Shown: in pieces, positions 19,131-21,595 of the stretch
How positions within the stretch are numbered: the stretch's first letter is position 1
Layout of the letters: every line of letters begins with the position of its first letter
Assembly (NCBI RefSeq): GCF_900546705.1
Contig: NZ_URDP01000032.1
Location: 1 to 21,595 of the forward strand
Reading direction: 5' to 3'
Length of the DNA: 21,595 nt
DNA from: an uncultured Oscillibacter sp.
GTDB lineage: Bacteria; Bacillota; Clostridia; Oscillospirales; Oscillospiraceae
Translations under genes and position numbers: made by a program
Notes under the pieces: generated by a model
Database searches by the model: none
What the model was told of the DNA's origin: nothing
The model's input: the letters and a program-made list of their open reading frames with translations, nothing else

Positions 19131-20886
19131 CGATGCTCACTCCTTCCTGCTGTGCCGTATAGACCTCGCGGTAGATGTCGCTGGTCTTCATCAGTTCTTC
19201 ATGGGTGCCCTGGGCCACCACCCGGCCCCCGTCCATGACCAGGATCAGATCCGCCTGGCAGATGGAGGTCACCCGCTGGGCAATGATGATCTTGGTGGTG
19301 TCCTTCAGCTCCGTGGCAAAGGCCTGGCGGATCTTGGCGTCCGTGGCGGTGTCCACCGCGCTGGTGGAGTCGTCCAGGATCAGTACCCGGGGCTGCTTCA
19401 AAATGGCCCGGGCGATGCACAGCCGCTGCTTCTGGCCGCCGGAGACATTGACGCCGCCCTGGCCCAGGTCGGTGTCCAGCCCGTCGGGCATGCGCTCGAG
19501 GAACTCATCGGCGCAGGCGCTGCGGCAGGCGTCCCAGAGCTGTTCCTCCGTGGCATTGGGATTGCCCCACAGGAGGTTTTCCCGGATGGTGCCGGAGAAG
19601 AGGGTGTTCTTCTGGAGCACCACGCTCACCGCGTCCCGCAGATGCTCCATGGTGTAGTCCTTTACGGGCCGTCCGCCCACCCGCACCGTGCCCTCCGTGG
19701 CCTCGTAGAGCCGGGGGATCAGGGACACCAGCGTGGTCTTGGCGCTGCCGGTGCCGCCCAGGATGCCCACGGTCTGGCCGGAGCGGATGTGCAGGTTCAC
19801 GTCCCGGAGAATCCACTCGGGGCTGGCGGAGTCGTACTTGAAGGACACGTGGTCAAAGTCGATGCTGCCGTCCCGGACGGTGGCGGGGACCAGCTTGCCG
19901 TTCTCGTCCTGCTCCGTGACCGCGGCGTCATTGGTGATGGCGGGCACCTCCCGCAGCACCTCCACGATTCGCTTGGCGCAGGCCACGGACCGGGTCATCA
20001 TCATGAAGATCATGGACACCATCATCAGTGAGATCATGATCTGGGTGATATAGGTGAAGTAGGTCAAAAGCTTGCCGGCCTCCAGGGTGCCGGCGTAGAC
20101 CATCTGGCCGCCGAACCACATGACGGCAATGATGGTGCCGTAGATGATGAGCATCATCACGGGCATGTTGATGACCACCATGCCGAAGGCCTTCTGGGAC
20201 GTAGCGCGCAGGTCGTTGTTGCGCCGGGCGAACTTCTCCCGCTCGTAGTCCTCCTGGACGAAGGACTTCACCACCCGGATGCCGGTCAGGTTCTCCTGTA
20301 CCACCAGGTTCAGCGCGTCGGTCTTTTCCTGGAGGGAGCGGAACAGGGGGCTGGCCTTGGTGAGGATCAGCGCCACCACCACGATCAAAAGGGGCAGCGC
20401 CACCAAAAACACGTTGCTGAGCCGGTAGCTGATGCGGATGGACAAAAACAGCGCCGCCACCAGCATCACCGGGGCCCGCACCAGAAGGCGCATGCCCATC
20501 ATCAGCGTCATCTGCATGTTGTTGACGTCGTTGGTCAGACGGGTCACCAGGGAGGCCGTGGAGAACTTCTCGATGTTGGAGAAGGCGAACTCCTGGATGT
20601 GCTCGTACTGGGCGGCGCGCAGGTTGGCGCCGAAGCCCTGGCCGGCGATGGCGGAGCAGGCGGCGCCGCCCAGGCCGAAGCACAGCGACACCATGGCCAT
20701 AACCACCATCAAAATGCCCTTTTGGGTCACGTAGGCCTGGTCGGCGTTGGCGATGCCCACGTCCACAATGTCGCTCATCACCAGGGGGATGAGCAGCTCA
20801 AAGATGGCCTCCATGGCGCTGCATGCAACGCCCAGGGCGATCCATCGGCTGTATGGCCGCAGGTGCGGCCAGAGTGTCTTTCTCAT
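19123..20886 (-). CDS. ABC exporter half-transporter, degenerate-site subunit
   Basis: 587 residues: a six-span exporter domain (~15-300) and a nucleotide-binding domain (~340-580). Walker A is GGTGSAKT (377-384) and the signature is canonical VSGGQ (481-485). Walker B ends in LILDDS, with Asp506 instead of catalytic Glu, and the switch residue is Gln537 in IIAQRVTS instead of His. These changes are the mirror of the partner's altered signature, so the pair should have one hydrolysing ATP site (partner's Walker motifs with this protein's signature) and one regulatory site. Its ATG overlaps the marR stop by 4 bases (ATGA), and its own end overlaps the next gene by 8 bases. It probably exports the compound, or a relative of it, sensed by the MarR protein; this is inference from context. 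Confidence 0.94.
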   Translation of the reverse strand: MRKTLWPHLRPYSRWIALGVACSAMEAIFELLIPLVMSDIVDVGIANADQAYVTQKGILMVVMAMVSLCFGLGGAACSAIAGQGFGANLRAAQYEHIQEFAFSNIEKFSTASLVTRLTNDVNNMQMTLMMGMRLLVRAPVMLVAALFLSIRISYRLSNVFLVALPLLIVVVALILTKASPLFRSLQEKTDALNLVVQENLTGIRVVKSFVQEDYEREKFARRNNDLRATSQKAFGMVVINMPVMMLIIYGTIIAVMWFGGQMVYAGTLEAGKLLTYFTYITQIMISLMMVSMIFMMMTRSVACAKRIVEVLREVPAITNDAAVTEQDENGKLVPATVRDGSIDFDHVSFKYDSASPEWILRDVNLHIRSGQTVGILGGTGSAKTTLVSLIPRLYEATEGTVRVGGRPVKDYTMEHLRDAVSVVLQKNTLFSGTIRENLLWGNPNATEEQLWDACRSACADEFLERMPDGLDTDLGQGGVNVSGGQKQRLCIARAILKQPRVLILDDSTSAVDTATDAKIRQAFATELKDTTKIIIAQRVTSICQADLILVMDGGRVVAQGTHEELMKTSDIYREVYTAQQEGVSIGG

Positions 20887-21320
20887 GTGATCGGGTCCTC
20901 CTCCAGATTATGAATGATGCGCCCCAGCAGGGAGCGGAACGTCTCCACCTCCTCGGGACTGATCCCCCGGAGCATGCGCTCCTCCGCCGCCTGAAAGCTC
21001 TTGCGGAACAGGGCCTGCTGCTCCTTGCCCTTTTCGGTGAGGGTGATGAAGCGGCGGCGGGCATCGGTTCCGCTGACGCTGCGCTTCACCATGCCCTTTT
21101 CCTCCAGACGGTCCAGGATGCCGTTGGCCGTGGAGGGCTTCACCTTCAAAAAGGCGGTCAGCTGGCACTGGGGCGCCTGGCCCCCGTGGTGAAACAGATA
21201 CACCAGTACGTGGGTCTGCGTGGGCGTCACGTCGTATTGGCTCAGCCGCGCCTCCAGCCTGCTGCGGGCCAGGTGGACCGCATAGCCCATCTGGGGCGCC
21301 AGCGCATTGATCTGCTGCAT
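20883..21320 (-). CDS. MarR-family transcriptional regulator
   Basis: The 145-residue protein has the winged-helix MarR fold: dimerisation helices at both ends, the core VTPTQTHVLVYLFHHGG (31-47), the recognition region LTAFLKVKPSTANGILDRLEEKGMVKR (54-80) and the wing SGTDARRRFITLTEKGKEQ (83-101). MarR proteins usually repress until a small ligand or oxidant releases them. It is the first gene of the exporter operon and is coupled to it by an ATGA overlap. Two TTAGC-N2-GCTAA palindromes lie 18-46 bases upstream of its start, over the transcription start, so autorepression is likely. The start has GGAGG 6 bases upstream. The ligand cannot be predicted. Confidence 0.94.
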   Translation of the reverse strand: MQQINALAPQMGYAVHLARSRLEARLSQYDVTPTQTHVLVYLFHHGGQAPQCQLTAFLKVKPSTANGILDRLEEKGMVKRSVSGTDARRRFITLTEKGKEQQALFRKSFQAAEERMLRGISPEEVETFRSLLGRIIHNLEEDPIT

Positions 21321-21337
21321 GACATACCTCCCGTTTC

Positions 21338-21353
21338 ATTTAGCCAGCTAAAT
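21338..21353. promoter_or_regulatory. MarR/SlyA-type operator 1
   Basis: ATTTAGCCAGCTAAAT is a perfect palindrome apart from its 2-base centre and contains TTAGC-N2-GCTAA, the form of the SlyA/MarR family consensus TTAGCAAGCTAA. It lies in the leader between the predicted start site and the marR ribosome site. Confidence 0.75.
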
Positions 21354-21354
21354 A

Positions 21355-21366
21355 TTAGCACGCTAA
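21355..21366. promoter_or_regulatory. MarR/SlyA-type operator 2
   Basis: TTAGCACGCTAA again fits TTAGC-N2-GCTAA. Its centre is 15 bases from operator 1. It abuts the -10 box (21367-21372) and covers the predicted start site near 21360, so a bound dimer would block transcription. Confidence 0.75.
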
Positions 21367-21395
21367 ATGCTACCATGGAACCAGGGAAAAATCAA
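21367..21395 (-). promoter_or_regulatory. Promoter of the marR-ABC-ABC-yitT operon
   Basis: On the minus strand TTGATT (21390-21395), a 17-base spacer and TAGCAT (21367-21372) preceded by TGG (extended -10). Its position against the two operators supports the choice. Confidence 0.6.
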
Positions 21396-21400
21396 TGTCT

Positions 21401-21413
21401 ATATTGCCAATAT
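21401..21413. promoter_or_regulatory. 13-base palindrome upstream of the marR promoter
   Basis: ATATTG-C-CAATAT is fully symmetric and sits 6 bases upstream of the marR -35 box, an activator-like position. It does not match the TTAGC operators. Role unknown. Confidence 0.35.
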
Positions 21414-21489
21414 TTTTGAACAGTTTATGAATGAAATTCCGGGAAAACGCATGGGTTGTAAACAAATTGTGAAGCTTGGCGGAATCGGG

Positions 21490-21518
21490 TTGACTTTCCG
21501 CCCCGTGCTGGGTATCAT
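21490..21518 (+). promoter_or_regulatory. Strong rightward promoter at the window edge
   Basis: TTGACT (21490-21495), a 17-base spacer and TATCAT (21513-21518). The predicted start near 21525 is followed by a hairpin ACAAGC/GCTTGT (21526-21531, 21538-21543) with a 6-base loop. At least 70 bases of leader have no start codon with a clear ribosome site before the window ends, so the gene it serves lies beyond 21595. Confidence 0.65.
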
Positions 21519-21595
21519 GAACTCAACAAGCAGGAACGCTTGTAAACCAGGCAACATTTTCCCTCTCCTTTCTCTATATCATACAGGAAAGCGGG

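Noticed and set aside
16383..19238. 951-codon plus-strand open frame opposite yitT and an ABC gene
   Set aside because: Same antisense bias; it has no ribosome site or domain, and the minus-strand genes have full motif sets.

Overview
The window reads as a chromosomal segment of a GC-rich, Gram-positive anaerobe. My best guess is a Clostridia member of the Oscillospirales (Flavonifractor/Lawsonibacter-like). This is inferred from the purine-rich AGGAGG-type ribosome sites, SLH wall-binding modules, a 'reverse' rubrerythrin, a YitT/DUF2179 protein and sigma-A promoters that often carry extended -10 (TGn) elements. I see no phage, insertion sequence, CRISPR, tRNA or rRNA genes. Most of it is ordinary housekeeping DNA with a few unusual parts.

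Layout. (1) 1-2500, minus strand: a deoxynucleoside catabolism operon deoC-deoD-deoB; deoB runs off the left edge. Its promoter is divergent from (2) 2571-3875, plus strand: an exported trypsin-like protease with SLH repeats. A bidirectional terminator separates it from (3) 3922-4578, minus strand: a HAD phosphatase. (4) 4838-5140, plus strand: a small single-pass membrane protein. (5) 5141-6477: a plastic stretch around the reverse rubrerythrin gene (5525-6067). Here the 3' end of the rubrerythrin gene plus its terminator, and separately the 3' end of the neighbouring EF-G-like gene, each occur a second time downstream of the intact gene. (6) 6478-8553, minus strand: an EF-G-like GTPase. (7) 8804-11833, minus strand: rlmB followed by a large membrane protein that I read as a catalytically degenerate P1B-type ATPase. 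(8) 12021-14276, plus strand: ftsH, then a GNAT acetyltransferase and a membrane-anchored XRE regulator with an extracytoplasmic domain. (9) 16314-21320, minus strand: an operon marR - ABC - ABC - yitT with two SlyA-like TTAGC-N2-GCTAA operators over its start site. (10) 21396-21595: a strong rightward promoter that probably serves a gene beyond the right edge.

How the genes work together. DeoC, DeoD and DeoB convert deoxynucleosides to free bases and glycolytic/C2 intermediates. The MarR protein probably represses its own operon, whose two half-transporters show the complementary degenerate and consensus ATP-site residues of a heterodimeric multidrug exporter. Reverse rubrerythrin removes peroxide/oxygen in an anaerobe. 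FtsH handles membrane protein quality control. The most interesting items are the paired 3'-end duplications, the pseudo-P-type ATPase and the membrane-tethered regulator. Family assignments rest on motifs read by eye; no database search was run.
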